Positions 1 to 14,055 of a stretch of DNA of 64,000 bases are shown here, in pieces. Under the pieces are notes generated by a model. That model searched no databases and was not told the DNA's origin. It saw nothing but the letters and a program-made list of their open reading frames with translations. The DNA lies in NCBI GenBank assembly GCA_029168955.1, contig JAPDOI010001806.1, positions 62,001-126,000 of the forward strand, in the 5' to 3' direction. Numbering within the stretch: position 1 is the first letter of the stretch; every line of letters starts with the position of its first letter. The position numbers were made by a program, and so were the translations under genes. This DNA comes from Aplectana chamaeleonis (lineage: Eukaryota; Nematoda; Chromadorea; Rhabditida; Cosmocercidae).

Positions 1-3000
1 GCTCCGGCTTCGCCGCCCTTCCTCTCTCTATGTAGTATTCGTTCGGCTTCGCCGAACGATGGGCCGGCTTCGCCGACCCCCCTCTCTCTACGTAGTATTC
101 GTTCGGCTTCGCCGACCCCCTCTCTCTACGTAGTATTCGTTCGGCTTCGCCGACCCCCTCTCTCTACGTAATATTCGTTCGGCCCCGCCGAACGATGGGC
201 CGGCTTCGCCGACCCCCCTCCGCTTAGTACTCGTTCGGCTTCGCCGAACGAAGGGCCGGCTTCGCCGACCCCCCTCCCTCTACGTAATATTCGTTAGGCT
301 TCGCCGACCCCCTCTCTCTACGTAGTGCTCGTTCGGCTTCGCCGAACGAAGGGCCGGCTTCGCCGACCCCCCTCTCTCTACGTAGTATTCGTTCGGCTTC
401 GCCGAACGATGGGCCGGCTTCGCCGACCATCCTCCCTCTACGTAGTTTTCGTTGGGCTTCGCCGAACGATGGGCCAGCTTCGCCGCCCTTCCTCTCTCTA
501 CGTAGTATTCGTTCGGCTTCGCCAAACGATCGCCGGCTTCGCCGGCCACCCTCCGCTTAGTACTCGTTCGGCTCCGCCGAACAAAGGCCGTCTTCGCCGA
601 CTCTCTCTCTACGTAGTATCTGCTCCGGCTTCGCCGACCCTCTCTCTACGTAGTATTCGTTCGGCTTCGCCGAACGATGGGCCGGCTTCGCCGACCCTCC
701 GCTTAGTACTCGTTCGGCTTCGCCGAACGATGGGCGGCTTCGCCAACCCTCCTCCCTCTACGTAATATTCGGTCGGCTTCGCCGACCCTCTCTCTACGTA
801 GTATTAGGCCGGCTTTGCCGACCCCTCTCTCTGCGTAGTATCTGTTCGGCTTCGCCGAACAATGGTCCGGCTTCGCCGAACAATGGGCCGGCTTCGCCGC
901 CCTTCCTCTCTCTACGTAAAATTCTCGTTCGGCTTCGCCGACCCCTCTCTCTACGTAGTATTTGTTCGGCTTCGCCGAACGATGGGCCGGCTTTGACGGC
1001 CACCCTCCGCTTAGTACTCGTTTGACCTAGCCGAACGGAGGGCCGGCTTCGCCGACCCCCCTCTCTCTACGTAGTATTTGTTCGGCTCCGCCGAACGATG
1101 GGCCGGCTTCGCCGACCTTCCTCTCTCTATGTAGTATTCGTTCGGCTTCGCCGAACGATGGGCCGGCTTCGCCGCCCTTCCTCTCTCTACGTAGTATTCG
1201 TTCGGCTTCGCCGAACGATGGGCCGGCTTTGCCGCCCTTCCTCTCTCTACGTAGAATTCGTTCGGCTTCGCCGAACGATGGGCCGGCTTCGCCGGTCACC
1301 CTCCGCTTATAACTCGTTTGGCTTCGCCGAACGAAGGGCCGTCTTCGCCGACCCCCCTCTCTCTACGTAGTATTCGTTCGGCTTCGCCGACCCCCTCTCT
1401 CTACGTAGTATTCGTTCGGCTTCGCCGACCCCCCTCCCTCTACGTAGTATTCGTTCGGCTTCGCCGAACGATGGGCCGGCTTCGCCGGCCACCCTCCGCT
1501 TAGTACTCGTTTGACTTAGCCGAACGGAAGGCCGGCTTCGCCGACCCCCCTCTCTCTACGTAGTATTCGTTCGGCTCCGCCGAACGATGGGCCGGCTTCG
1601 CCGACCTTCCTCTCTCTATGTAGTATTCGTTCGGCTTCGCCGAACGATGGGCCGGTTTCGCCAACCCCCCTCCCTCTACGTAATATTCGTTCGGCTTCGC
1701 CGACCCCCTCTCTACGTAGTATTATGGCCGGCTTTGCCGACCCCCCTCTGCGTAGTATTCGTTCGGCTTCGCTGAACGATGGGCCTGCTTCGCCGACCTT
1801 CCTCTCTCTACGTAGTATTCGTTCGGCTTCGCCGACCCCCCTCTCTCTACGTAGTATTCGTTCGGCTTCGCCGAACCCCTCTCTACGTAGTATTATGGCC
1901 GGCTTTGCCGACCCCCCTCTGCGTAGTATTCGTTCGGCTTCGCTGAACGATGGGCCGGCTTCGCCGACCTTCCTCTCTCTACGTAGTATTCGTTCGGCTT
2001 CGCCGAACAATGGGCCGGCTTCGCCGCCCTTCCTCTCTACGTAAAATTCGTTCGGCTCCGCCGAACGATGGGCCGGCTTCGCCGGCCATCCTCCGCCTAG
2101 TACTCGTTTGGCTTCGCCGAACGAAGGGCCGTCTTCGCCGACCCCCCTCTCTCTACGTAGTATTCGTTCGGCTTCCCCGACCCCCTCTCTCTACGTAGTA
2201 TTCGTTCGGCTTCGCCGAACGATGGGCCGGTTTCGCCAACCCCCCTCCCTCTACGTAATATTCGTTCGGCTTCGCCGACCCCCTCTCTCTTTACGTAGTA
2301 TTATGGCCGGCTTTGCCGACCCCCCTCTGCGTAGTATTCGTTCGGCTTCGCCGAACGATGGGCCGGCTTCGCTGACCTTCCTCTCTCTACGTAGCATTCG
2401 TTCGGCTTCGCCGAACGATGGGCCGGCTTCGCCGGCTTTCCTCCCTCTACGTAGTATTCGTTCGGCTTCGCCGAACGATGGGCCGGCTTCGCCGACCCCC
2501 CTCCGCTTAGTACTCGTTCGGCTTCGCCGAATGATGGTCCGGCTTCGCCGAACAATGGGCCGGCTTCGCCGCCCTTCCTCTCTACGTAAAATTCGTTCGG
2601 CTCCGCCGAACGATGGGCCGGCTTCGCCGGCCATCCTCCGCTTAGTACTCGTTTGGCTTCGCCGAACGAAGGGCCGTCTTCGCCGACCCCCCTCTCTCTA
2701 CGTAGTATTCGTTCGGCTTCGCCGACCCCCTCTCTCTACGTAGTACTCGTTCGGCTTCGCCGACCCCCCTCCCTCTACGTAATATTCGTTCGGCTTCGCC
2801 GACCCCCCTCTCTCTACGTAGTATTCGTTCGGCTTCGTTCGGCTTCGCCGAACGATGGGCCGGCTTCGCCAATCCCCCTCCCTCCACGTAATATTCTTTC
2901 GGCTTCGCCGACCTTCCTCTCTCTACGTAGTATTCGTTCGGCTTCGCCGAACGATGGGCCGGCTTCGCCGAACGATAGGCCCGCTTCGCCGAACGATGGG

Positions 3001-4560
3001 CCGGCTTCGCACACCTTCCTCTCTCTACGTAGTATTCGTTCGGCTTCGCCGAACGATCCTCCGGCTTCGCCGAACGATGGGCCGGCTTCGCCGCTCTTCC
3101 TCTCTAGGTAGTATTCGTTCGGCTTCGCCGAACGATGGGCCGGCTTCGCCGGCCACCCTCCGCTTAATACTCGTTCGTCTTCGCCGAACGAAGGGCCGTC
3201 TTCGCCGACCCCCCTCTCTACGTAGTATTCGTTCGGCTTCGCCGACCCCCTCTCTCTACGTAGTATTCGTTCGGCTTCGCCGACCCCCCTCTCTATACGT
3301 AGTATTCGTTCGGCTTCGCCGAACGATGGGCCGGCTTCGCCGGCTTTCCTCCCTCTACGTAGTATTCGTTCGGCTTCGTCGAACGATGAGCCGGCTTTGC
3401 CGACCCCCCTCCGCTTAGTACTCGTTCGGCTCCGCCGAACGATGGGCCGGCTTCGCCGACCTTCCTCTCTCTGCGTAGTATTCGTTCGGCTTCGCCGAAC
3501 GATGGTCCGGCTTCGCCGAACGATGGGCCGGCTTTGCCGCCCTTCCTCTCTCTACGCAAAAATTCGTTCGGCTTCGCCGAACGATGGGCCGGCTTCGCCG
3601 GCCACCCTCCGCTAAGTACTCCTTTGGCTTCGCCGAACGAAGGGCCGTCTTCGCCGACCCCCCCCTCTCTACGTAGTATTCGTTCGGCTTCGCCGACCCC
3701 CTCTCTCTACGAAGTATTCGTTCGGCTTCGCCGACCCCCCTCCCTCTACGTAGTATTCGTTCGGCTTCGCCGAACGATGGGCCGGCTTTGCCGCCCTTCC
3801 TCTCTCTACGTAGAATTCGTTCGGCTTCGCCGAACGATGGGCCGGCTTCGCCGGCCACCCTCCGCTTAGTACTCGTTTGGCTTCGCCGAACGAAGGGCCG
3901 TCTTCGCCGACCCCCCTCTCTCTACGTAGTATTCGTTTCGGCTTCGCCGACCCCCTCTCTCTCTACGTAGTATTCGTTCGGCTTCGCCGACCCCCCTCTC
4001 TACGTAGTATTCGTTGGGCTTCGCCGAACGATGGGCCGGCTTCGCCGACCCCCCTCCGCTTAGTACTCGTTTGACTTAGCCGAACGGATTGCCGGCTTCG
4101 CCGACCCCTCTCTACGTAATATTCGTTCGGCTTCGCCGACCCCCCTCCCTCTACGTAGTATTCGTTCGGCTTCGCCGAACGATGGGCCGGCTTCGCCGGC
4201 CACCCTCCGCTTAGTACTCGTTTGACTTAGCCGAACGGAGGGCCGGCTTCGCCGACCCCTCTCTACGTAATATTCGTTCGGCTTCGCCGACCCCCTCCCT
4301 CTACGTAGTATTCGTTCGGCTTCGCCGAACGGAAGGCCGGCTTCGCCGACCCCCCTCTCTCTACATAGTATTCGTTCGGCTCCGCCGAACGATGGGCCGG
4401 CTTCGCCGACCTTCCTCTCTCTATGTAGTATTCGTTCGGCTTCGCCGAACGATGGGCCGGCTTCGCCGCCCTTCCTCTCTCTACTTAGTATTCGTTCCGG
4501 GTTCGCCGACCCTCTCTCTACGTAGTATTCGTTCGGCTTCGCCGAACGATGCAAGCCGCT

Positions 4561-6027
4561 TCGCCGACCCCTCTCCGCTTAGTACTCGTTCGGCTTCGCC
4601 GAACGAAGGGCCGGCTTCGCCGACCTTCCTCTCTCTACGTAGTATTCGTTCGGCTTCGCCGAACGATGGGCCGGCTTTCCTCCCTCTACGTAGTATTCGT
4701 TCGGCTTCGTCGAACGATGGGCCGGCTTTGCCGACCCCCCTCCGCTTAGTACTCGTTCGGCTCCGCCGAACGATGGGCCGGCTTCGCCGACCTTCCTCTC
4801 TCTACGTAGTATTCGTTCGGCTTCGCCGAACGATGGGCCGGCTTCGCCGACCTTCCTCTCTCTATGTAGTATTCGTTCGGCTTTGCCGAACGATGGGCCG
4901 GCTTCGCCGACCTCTCTCTCGCTACGTAGTATTCGTTCGGCTTCGCCGACCCCCTCTCTCTACGTAGTATTCGTTCGGCTTCGCCGAACGATGGGCCGGC
5001 TTCGCCGCCCTTCCTCTCTCTACGTAGTATTCGTTCGGCTTCGCCAAACGATTGGCCGGCTTGGCCGACCTTCCTCTCTCTACGTAGTATTCGTTCGGCT
5101 TTGCCGAACGATGGGCCGGCTTCGCCGGCCTTCCTCCCTCTACGTAGTATTCGTTCGGCTTCGCCAAACGATGGGCCGGCTTCGCCGACCTTCCTCTCTC
5201 TACGTAGTATTCGTTCGGCTTCGCCGAACGATGGGCCGGCTTCGCCGCCCTTCCTCTCTCTACTTAGTATTCGTTCGGGTTCGCCGACCCCCCTCTCTCT
5301 ACGTAGTATTCGTTCGGCTTCGCCGAACGATGGGCCGGCTTCGCCGACCCCTCTCCGCTTAGTACTCGTTCGGCTTCGCCGAACGAAGGGCCGGCTTCGC
5401 CGACCTTCCTCTCTCTACGTAGTATTCGTTCGGCTTCGCCGAACGATGGGCCGGCTTTCCTCCCTCTACGTAGTATTCGTTCGGCTTCGTCGAACGATGG
5501 GCCGGCTTTGCCGACCCCCCTCCGCTTAGTACTCGTTCGGCTCCGCCGAACGATGGGCCGGCTTCGCCGACCTTCCTCTCTCTACGTAGTATTCGTTCGG
5601 CTTCGCCGAACGATGGGCCGGCTTCGCCGACCTTCCTCTCTCTATGTAGTATTCGTTCGGCTTTGCCGAACGATGGGCCGGCTTCGCCGACCTCTCTCTC
5701 GCTACGTAGTATTCGTTCGGCTTCGCCGCCCCCCTCTCTCTACGTAGTATTCGTTCGGCTTCGCCGAACGATGGGCCGGCTTCGCCGCCCTTCCTCTCTC
5801 TACGTAGTATTCGTTCGGCTTCGCCAAACGATTGGCCGGCTTGGCCGACCTTCCTCTCTCTACGTAGTATTCGTTCGGCTTTGCCGAACGATGGGCCGGC
5901 TTCGCCGGCCTTCCTCCCTCTACGTAGTATTCGTTCGGCTTCGCCAAACGATGGGCCGGCTTCGCCGACCTTCCTCTCTCTACGTAGTATTCGTTCGGCT
6001 TCGCCGAACGATGGGCCGGCTTCGCCG
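4561..6027. repeat. Higher-order tandem duplication, 780-bp period
   Basis: The block starting at 4561 recurs at 5341 in the same phase. The two copies match base for base over about 687 bp apart from one A to C change near 5729, then diverge near 6028, where the second copy jumps to a CTCCGCTTAGTACTCG-type monomer. Thirteen 60-bp lengths fit the 780-bp period. The near identity against the general monomer divergence shows a recent unequal exchange or slippage event. Confidence 0.9.
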
Positions 6028-7320
6028 ACCCCTCTCCGCTTAGTACTCGTTCGGCTTCGCCGAACGAAGGGCCGGCTTCGCCGACCTTCCTCTCTCTACG
6101 TAGTATTCGTTCGGCTTCGCCGACCCCCCTCTCTCTACGTAGTATTCGTACGGCTTCGCCGAACGATGGGCCGGCTTCGCCGACCCCTCTCCGCTTAGTA
6201 CTCGTTCGGCTTCGCCGAACGAAGGGCCGGCTACGCCGACCTTCCTCTCTCTACGTAGTATTCGTTCGGCTTCGCCGAACGATGGGCCGGCTTTCCTCCC
6301 TCTACGTAGTATTCGTTCGGCTTCGTCGAACGATGGGCCGGCTTTGCCGACCCCCTCCGCTTAGTACTCGTTCGGCTCCGCCGAACGATGGCCAACTTCG
6401 CCGACCTTCCTCTCTACGTAGTATTCGTTCGGCTTCGCCTAACGATGGGACAGTTTCGCCGACTCCTCCCCCCGTGTAGTGTTCGTTTGGCTTCGCCTAA
6501 CGATGGGCCGGCTTCGCCGACCTCTCCCTCGCTACGTAGTATTCGTTCGGCTTCGCCGACCCCCTCTCTCTACGTAGTATTCGTTCGGCTTCGCCGAACG
6601 ATGGGCCGGCTTCGCCGCCCTTCCTCTCTCTACGTAGTATTCGTTCGGCTTCGCCAAACGATTGGCCGGCTTCGCCGGCCACCCTCCGCTTAGGATTCGT
6701 TCGGCTTCGCCGAACGAAGGGCCGGCTCCGCCGACCCCCCTCTCTCTACGTAGTATTCGTTCGGCTTCGCCGAATGATGGGCCGGCTTGGCCGACCTTCC
6801 TCTCTCTACGTAGTATTCGTTCGGCTTTGCCGAACGATGGGCCGGCTTCGCCGGCCTTCCTCCCTCTACGTAGTATTCGTTCGGCTTCGCCAAACGATGG
6901 GCCGGCTTCGCCGACCTTCCTCTCTCTACGTAGTATTCGTTCGGCTTCGCCGAACGATGGGCCGGCTTCGCCGAACGATGGGCCGGCTTCGCCGACCTTC
7001 CTCTCTTTACGTAGTATTCGTTTCGACTTCGCCGACCCCCTCTCTCTCTACGTAGTATTCGTTCGGCTTCGCCGACCCCCCTCTCTACGTAGTATTCGTT
7101 TCGGCTTCGCCGACCCCCTCTCTCTCTACGTAGTATTCGTTCGGCTTCGCCGACCCCCCTCTCTACGTAGTATTCGTTGGGCTTCGCCGAACGATGGGCC
7201 GGCTTCGCCGACCCCCCTCCGCTTAGTACTCGTTTGACTTAGCCGAACGGAGGGCCGGCTTCGCCGACCCCTCTCTACGTAATATTCGTTCGGCTTTGCC
7301 AACCCCCCTCTCTCTACGTA

Positions 7321-8569
7321 CCAGGTTGTCCAATAATTCTTGTCTGAGAATTTCACCATTTTTAATTTTTTTCAACTTTATTGAAAAACAAGTCTAATCA
7401 ACAATATAATCACCACAGTTATCCACAACAGTGGCCCATAGATTGGGCGGGTCGCCGATGCCCTTCGCCCAGAACTCCGGGGGCTGCGACTCGAAGAAGT
7501 CCGCGATGTCGGATTTGAGGTTGTCGTAGTTGGTGAATTTTCTTCCGGCCAAATGGTGCTTCAGCAGGCGGAACACGTAGTCGGAGGGGTCGAGGTCCGG
7601 GGAATACGGCGGATGGGCAACCGTCTCCCAGCCGAGCGTCGCCAACTTCTGCTGGGTCTCCTTCGCCACGTGGGGCGCGCGTTGTCGTGCAGCAGGTGGA
7701 CCGAGGCCCGTCGGGGACGCTTTTCTCGGATGGCGGACGCTAGTTTCTCAAGCTGATCGGTGTAGATGGAGGCGGTGACCGTCCTGCCTTGCGGGAGCAG
7801 CTCGAAGTACAGCATGCCCTTGATGTCCCACCAGCAGCAGAGCATGATCTTCAGCGGGTGCAGGTCTGCTTTCGGCGTCGTCGGCGGCTCTTCTCCGCGC
7901 GGGATCCAGACGGCACGGCGGGCGACGTTGTCGTAGAGGACCCAGCTCTCATCCCCAGTGGCCAGGTCCTTGAGAAACTCCTTGCGATGCGGACGAAGGA
8001 GGAGGGACTGGCAGACGGCCACGTGGCTCTGCTTGCTGGCGTCCGTCAGACGGTTGGGATCCAACGGGCCAGAACTTTGTGGTAGCCGAGTAAGATGAGT
8101 CGATTGTGGATGGTAGACTTGCTGCAGCCAAGCGTCGTCGCCAGTTCACGGGTGGTGGCTTCCGGCTTCTCCTTGATACAGCGACGGACTTCGTCATCAT
8201 CCACCGTAGAAGGCCTCCCGCTGTGCTCCCTGTCCTCGAGGCTCGTGTCGCCGCTCTTGAAACGATTGAACCAGCGGCTGACTGTGCGTTGGGACACTGC
8301 ATCCTCCTTGCACGCTCTGCAGATGTTGGCGACCGCGGTGCCCATGTCGTTGCTCAGCAGCCACTCGTAGTACACGAACGTACGAATTCGACCTTGGTCC
8401 ATTTTAGCTTGTACTGTTAGCTAGACGCGGCGACTGCACCTTACATACCACTAGCGTAGAACATTGGAGAACCTTTCAGAAGGTTCTTACACTTGCCTGA
8501 TATTATAACACCTCTAAGGAAAATATAGAATTTTGAAAATTTTTGGACAGGAATTATTGGACGGCCTGG
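7321..8569 (-). mobile_element. Mariner transposon, copy 1
   Basis: The left end starts CCAGGTTGTCCAATAATTC and the right end is its imperfect inverse, starting CCAGGCCGTCCAATAATTC on the other strand. The terminal inverted repeats are about 25 bp. TA at 7319-7320 and 8570-8571 flanks the element, the expected target duplication. The target was the TACGTA block of a satellite monomer, since CTACGTA on the left and TAGTATTC on the right rebuild a monomer. Length is 1249 bp, close to a full mariner. Confidence 0.96.
7394..8402 (-). pseudogene. Mariner transposase, copy 1, two frameshifts
   Basis: This is the transposase gene of mariner copy 1. The first frame starts at 8402 and gives the two N-terminal helix-turn-helix regions, up to ARWIP. 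A one-base loss near 8056 (CGGTTGGGAT where copy 3 has CGGTGGGGGAT) then shifts the frame. The middle part with GDESWV and LLHDNARP reads in a second frame, and the shared shift after NARP moves the last part, AKETQQKL to the C-terminal IVD, to another. Outside these sites it is almost identical to copy 3, so the extra lesion is recent. It cannot make a full transposase. Confidence 0.93.
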
Positions 8570-10681
8570 TAGTATTCTTTCGGCTTCGCCGAACGATGGT
8601 CCGGCTTCGCCGAACGATGCTCCGGCTTCGCCGCCCTTCCTCTCTCTATGTAGTATTTGTTCGGCTTCGCCGAACGATGCAAGGGCTTCGCCGACCCCCT
8701 CTCTACGTAGTATTCGTTCGGCTTCGCCGACCCTCTCTCTACGTAGTATCTGCTCGGCTTCGCCGACCCCTCTACGTAATATTCGTTCGGCCCCGCCGAA
8801 CGATGAGCCAACTTCGCCGACCCCCTCCGCTTAGTATTCGTTCGGCTTCGCCGAACGAAGAGCCGGCTTCGCCGACCCCACTCCCTCTACGTAATAATCG
8901 TAAGGTTTCGTCGACTCCCCTCTCTCTACGTAGTATTCGTTCGGCTTCGCCGAACGAAGGGCCGGCTTCGCCGACCCCCCTCTCTCTACGTAGTATTCGT
9001 TCGGCTTCGCCGAACGATGGGCCGGCTTCGCCGACCTTCCTCTCTCTACGTAGTATTCGTTAGGGATCGCCGAACGATGGGCCGGCTTCGCCGCCCTTCC
9101 TCTCTCTACGTAGTATTCGTTCGGCTTCGCCAAACGATTGGCCGGCTTCGCCGGCCACCCTCCGCTTAGTACTCGTTCGGCTCCGCCGAACAAAGGGCCG
9201 TCTTCGCCGACTCCCCTCTCTCTACGTAGTATTCGTTCGGCTTCGCCGACCCCCCTCTCTCTACGTAGTATTCGTTCGGCTTCGCCGAACGATGGGCCGG
9301 CTTCGCCGACCCCCCTCCGCTTAGTACTCGTTCGGCTTCGCCGAACGATGGGCGGCTTCGCCAACCCTCCTCCCTCTACGTAATATTCGGTCGGCTTCGC
9401 CGACCCCCTCTCTCTCTACGTAGTATTAGGGCCGGCTTTGCCGACCCCCCTCTCTCTGCGTAGTATTCGTTCGGCTTCGCCGAACAATGGTCCGGCTTCG
9501 CCGAACAATGGGCCGGCTTCGCCGCCCTTCCTCTCTCTACGTAAAAATTCGTTCGGCTTCGCCGACCCCCTCTCTCTACGTAGTATTCGTTCGGCTTCGC
9601 CGAACGATGGGCCGGCTTTGACGGCCACCCTCCGCTTAGTACTCGTTTGACTTAGCCGAACGGAGGGCCGGCTTCGCCGACCCCCCTCTCTCTACGTAGT
9701 ATTAGTTCGGCTCCGCCGAACGATGGGCCGGCTTCGCCGACCTTCCTCTCTCTATGTAGTATTCGTTCGGCTTCGCCGAACGATGGGCCGGCTTCGCCGC
9801 CCTTCCTCTCTCTACGTAGTATTTGTTCGGCTTCGCCGAACGATGGGCCGGCTTTGCCGCCCTTCCTCTCTCTACGTAGAATTCGTTCGGCTTCGCCGAA
9901 CGGAAGGCCGGCTTCGCCGACCTTCCTCTCTCTACGTAGTATTCGTTCGGCTTCGCCAAACGATGGGCCGGCTTTCCTCCCTCTACGTAGTATTCGTTCG
10001 GCTTCGTCGAACGATGGGCCGGCTTTGCCGACCCCCCTCCGCTTAGTACTCGTTCGGCTCCGCCGAACGATGGGCCGGCTTCGCCAACCTTCCTCTCTCT
10101 ACGTAGTATTCGTTCGGCTTCGCCGAACGATGGGCCGGCTTCGCCGACCTTCCTCTCTCTATGTAGTATTCGTTCGGCTTCGCCGAACGATGGGCCGGCT
10201 TCGCCGACCTCTCCCTCGCTACGTAGTATTCGTTCGGCTTCGCCGACCCCCTCTCTCTACGTAGTATTCGTTCGGCTTCGCCAAACGATGGGCCGGCTTC
10301 GCCGACCTTCCTCTCTCTACGTAGTATTCGTTCGGCTTCGCCGAACGATGGGCCGGCTTCGCCGACCTTCCTCTCTTTACGTAGTATTCGTTTCGACTTC
10401 GCCGACCCCCTCTCTACGTAGTATTCGTTCGGCTTCGCCGACCCCCCTCTCTACGTAGTATTCGTTTCGGCTTCGCCGACCCCCTCTCTCTACGTAGTAT
10501 TCGTTCGGCTTCGCCGACCCCCCTCTCTACGTAGTATTCGTTCGGCTCCACCGAACGATGGGCCGGCTTCGCCGACCCCCTCCGCTTAGTACTCGTTTGA
10601 CTTAGCCGAACGGAGGGCCGGCTTCGCCGACCCTCTCTACGTAATATTCGTTCGGCTTTGCCAACCCCCTCTCTCTACGTA

Positions 10682-11931
10682 CCAGGTTGTCCAATAATTC
10701 TTGTCTGAGAATTTCACCATTTTTAATTTTTTCAACTTTATTGAAAAACAAGTCTAATCAACAATATAATCACCACAGTTATCCACAACAGTGGCCCATA
10801 GATTGGGCGGGTCGCCGATGCCCTTCGCCCAGAACTCCGGGGCTGCGACTCGAAGAAGTCCGCGATGTCGGATTTGAGGTTGTCGTAGTTGGTGAATTTT
10901 CTTCCGGCCAAATGGTGCTTCAGCAGGCGGAACACGTAGTCGGAGGGGTCGAGGTCCGGGGAATACGGCGGATGGGCAACCGTCTCCCAGCCGAGCGTCG
11001 CCAACTTCTGCTGGGTCTCCTTCGCCACGTGGGGCGCGCGTTGTCGTGCAGCAGGTGGACCGAGGCCCGTCGGGGACGCTTTTTCTCGGATGGCGGACGC
11101 TGGTTTCTCAAGCTGATCGGTGTAGATGGAGGCGGTGACCGTCCTGCCTTGCGGGAGCAGCTCGAAGTACAGCATGCCCTTGATGTCCCACCAGCAGCAG
11201 AGCATGATCTTCAGCGGAGTGCAGGTCTGCTTTCGGCGTCGTCGGCGGGTCTTCTCCGCGCGGGATCCAGACGGCACGGCGGGCGACGTTGTCGTAGAGG
11301 ACCCAGCTCTCATCCCCAGTGGCCAGGTCCTTTAGAAACTCCTCGCGATGCGGGCGGAGGAGGAGGGACTGGCAGACGGCCACGTGGCTCTGCTTGCTGG
11401 CGTCCGTCAGACGGGTGGGGATCCAACGGGCCAGAACTTTGTGGTAGCCGAGTAAGATGAGTCGATTGTGGATGGTGGCCTTGCTGCAGCCGAGCGTCGT
11501 CGCCAGTTCACGGGTGGTGGCTTCCGGCTTCTCCTTGATACAGCGACGGACTTCGTCATCATCCACCGTAGAAGGCCTCCCGCTGTGCTCCCTGTCCTCG
11601 AGGCTCGTGTCGCCGCTCTTGAAACGATTGAACCAGCGGCTGACTGTGCGTTGGGACACTGCATCCTCCTTGCACGCTCTGCAGATGTTGGCGACCGCGG
11701 TGCCCATGTCGTTGCTCAGCAGCCACTCGTAGTACACGAACGTACGAATTCGACCTTGGTCCATTTTAGCTTGTACTGTTAGCTAGACGCGGCGACTGCA
11801 CCTTACATACCACTAGCGTAGAACATTGGAGAACCTTTCAGAAGGTTCTTACACTTGCCTGATATTATAACACCTCTAAGGAAAATATAGAATTTTGAAA
11901 ATTTTCGGACAGGAATTATTGGACGGCCTGG
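10682..11931 (-). mobile_element. Mariner transposon, copy 2
   Basis: Same ends and orientation as copy 1. TA at 10680-10681 and 11932-11933 flanks 1250 bp. It differs from copies 1 and 3 at more positions than those differ from each other, for example TTTTCGGACAGG near the right end, so it is an older branch of the duplication series. Its right flank reads GTATTCGTTCGG, while copies 1, 3 and 4 read GTATTCTTTCGG. Confidence 0.95.
10754..11764 (-). pseudogene. Mariner transposase, copy 2, several indels
   Basis: The N-terminal frame starts at 11764 and stays open through WIPTRLTDASKQ and GDESWVLYDN. An added base near 11218 (GCGGAGTGC for GCGGGTGC) then shifts it into a junk tail. A fifth T at 11080-11084 and a lost G in the CCGGGG run near 10840 are further private indels, and the frameshift after NARP is the one common to all copies. 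WIPHRL of copy 3 reads WIPTRL here. This is the most damaged copy by number of indels. Confidence 0.92.
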
Positions 11932-14055
11932 TAGTATTCGTTCGGCTTCGCCGAACGATGGGCCAGCTTCGCCGAACGATGCTCGGCTTCGCCGCCCTTC
12001 CTCTCTCTATGTAGTATTCGTTCGGCTTCGCCGAACGATGGGCCGGCTTCGCCGACCCCTCTCTCTACGTAGTATCTGTTCGGCTTCGCCGACCCCTCTC
12101 TACGTAGTATTCGTTCGGCTTCGCCGACCCTCTACGTAATATTCGTTCGGCCCCGCCGAACGATGGGCCAACTTCGCCGACCCCCTCCGCTTAGTACTCG
12201 TTCGGCTTCGCCGAACGAAGGGCCAACTTCGCCGACCCTCCCTCTACGTAATATTCGTTGGAAGGCTTCGCCGACCCTCTCTCTACGTAGTACTCGTTCG
12301 GCTTCGCCGAACGAAAGCCAGCTTCGCCGACCCTCTCTCTACGTAGTATTCGTTCGGCTTCGCCGAACGATGGCCAGCTTCGCCGACCTTCCTCTCTCTA
12401 CGTAGTATTCGTTAGGGATCGCCGAACGATGGGCCGGCTTCGCCGCCCTTCCTCTCTCTACGTAGTATTCGTTCGGCTTCGCCAAACGATTGGCCGGCTT
12501 CGCCGGCCACCCTCCGCTTAGTACTCGTTCGGCTCCGCCGAACAAAGGGCCGTCTTCGCCGACTCCTCTCTCTACGTAGTATTCGTTCGGCTTCGCCGAC
12601 CCCTCTCTCTACGTAGTATTCGTTCGGCTTCGCCGAACGATGAGGCCAACTTCGCCGACCCCTCCGCTTAGTACTCGTTCGGCTTCGCCGAACGATGGGC
12701 GGCTTCGCCAACCCTCCTCCCTCTACGTAATATTCGGTCGGCTTCGCCGACCCCCTCTCTACGTAGTATTAGGCCGGCTTCGCCGACCTTCCTCTCTCTA
12801 CGTAGTATTCGTTCGGCTTCGCCGAACAATGGTCCGGCTTCGCCGAGCAAGGGGCCGGCGTCGCCGCCCTTCCTCTCTCTACGGAAAAAAACTGTTCGGC
12901 TTCGCCGACCTTCCTCTCTCTCCGTAGTATTAGTTCCGCTTCGCCGAACGATGGGCCAGCTTTGACGGCCCCCCTCCGCTTAGTACTCGTTTGACTTAGC
13001 CGAACGGAGGGCCGGCTTCGCCGACCCCCCTCTCTCTACGTAGTATTCGTTCGGCTCCGCCGAACGATGGGCCGGCTTCGCCGACCTTCCTCTCTCTATG
13101 TAGTATTTGTTCGGCCTCGCCGGACGATGGGCCGGCCTCGCCGCCCTTCCTCTCTCTCCGTAGTATTCGTTCGGCTTCGCCGAACGATGGGCCGCCTTTG
13201 CCGCCCTTCCTCTCTCTACGTAGAATTCGTTCGGCTTCGCCGAACGCAAGGCCGGCTTCGCCGAGCTTCCTCTCTCTACGTAGTATTCGTTCGGCTTCGC
13301 CAAACGATGGGCCGGCTTTCCTCCCTCTACGTAGTATTCGTTCGGCTTCGTCGAACGATGGGCCGGCTTTGCCGACCCCCCTCCGCTTAGTACTCGTTCG
13401 GCTCCGCCGAACGATGGGCCGGCTTCGCCAACCTTCCTCTCTCTACGTAGTATTCGTTCGGCTTCGCCGAACGATGGGCCAACTTCGCCGACCTTCCTCT
13501 CTCTATGTAGTATTCGTTCGGCTCCGCCGAACGATGGGCCGGCTTCGCCGACCTCTCCCTCGCTACGTAGTATTCGTTCGGCTTCGCCGACCCCCTCTCT
13601 CTACGTAGTATTCGTTCGGCTTCGCCAAACGATGGGCCGGCTTCGCCGACCTTCCTCTCTCTACGTAGTATTCGTTCGGCTTCGCCGAACGATGGGCCGG
13701 CTTCGCCGAACGATGGGCCGGCTTCGCCGACCTTCCTCTCTTTACGTAGTATTCGTTTCGACTTCGCCGACCCCCTCTCTCTCTACGTAGTATTCGTTCG
13801 GCTTCGCCGACCCCCCTCTCTACGTAGTATTCGTTTCGGCTTCGCCGACCCCCTCTCTCTCTACGTAGTATTCGTTCGGCTTCGCCGACCCCCCTCTCTA
13901 CGTAGTATTCGTTGGGCTTCGCCGAACGATGGGCCGGCTTCGCCGACCCCCCTCCGCTTAGTACTCGTTTGACTTAGCCGAACGGAGGGCCGGCTTCGCC
14001 GACCCCTCTCTACGTAATATTCGTTCGGCTTTGCCAACCCCCCTCTCTCTACGTA

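Noticed and set aside
8046..8420. Plus-strand open frames inside the mariner elements
   Set aside because: They are shadows of the transposase gene on the minus strand, whose frame gives the helix-turn-helix and DD34D motifs.
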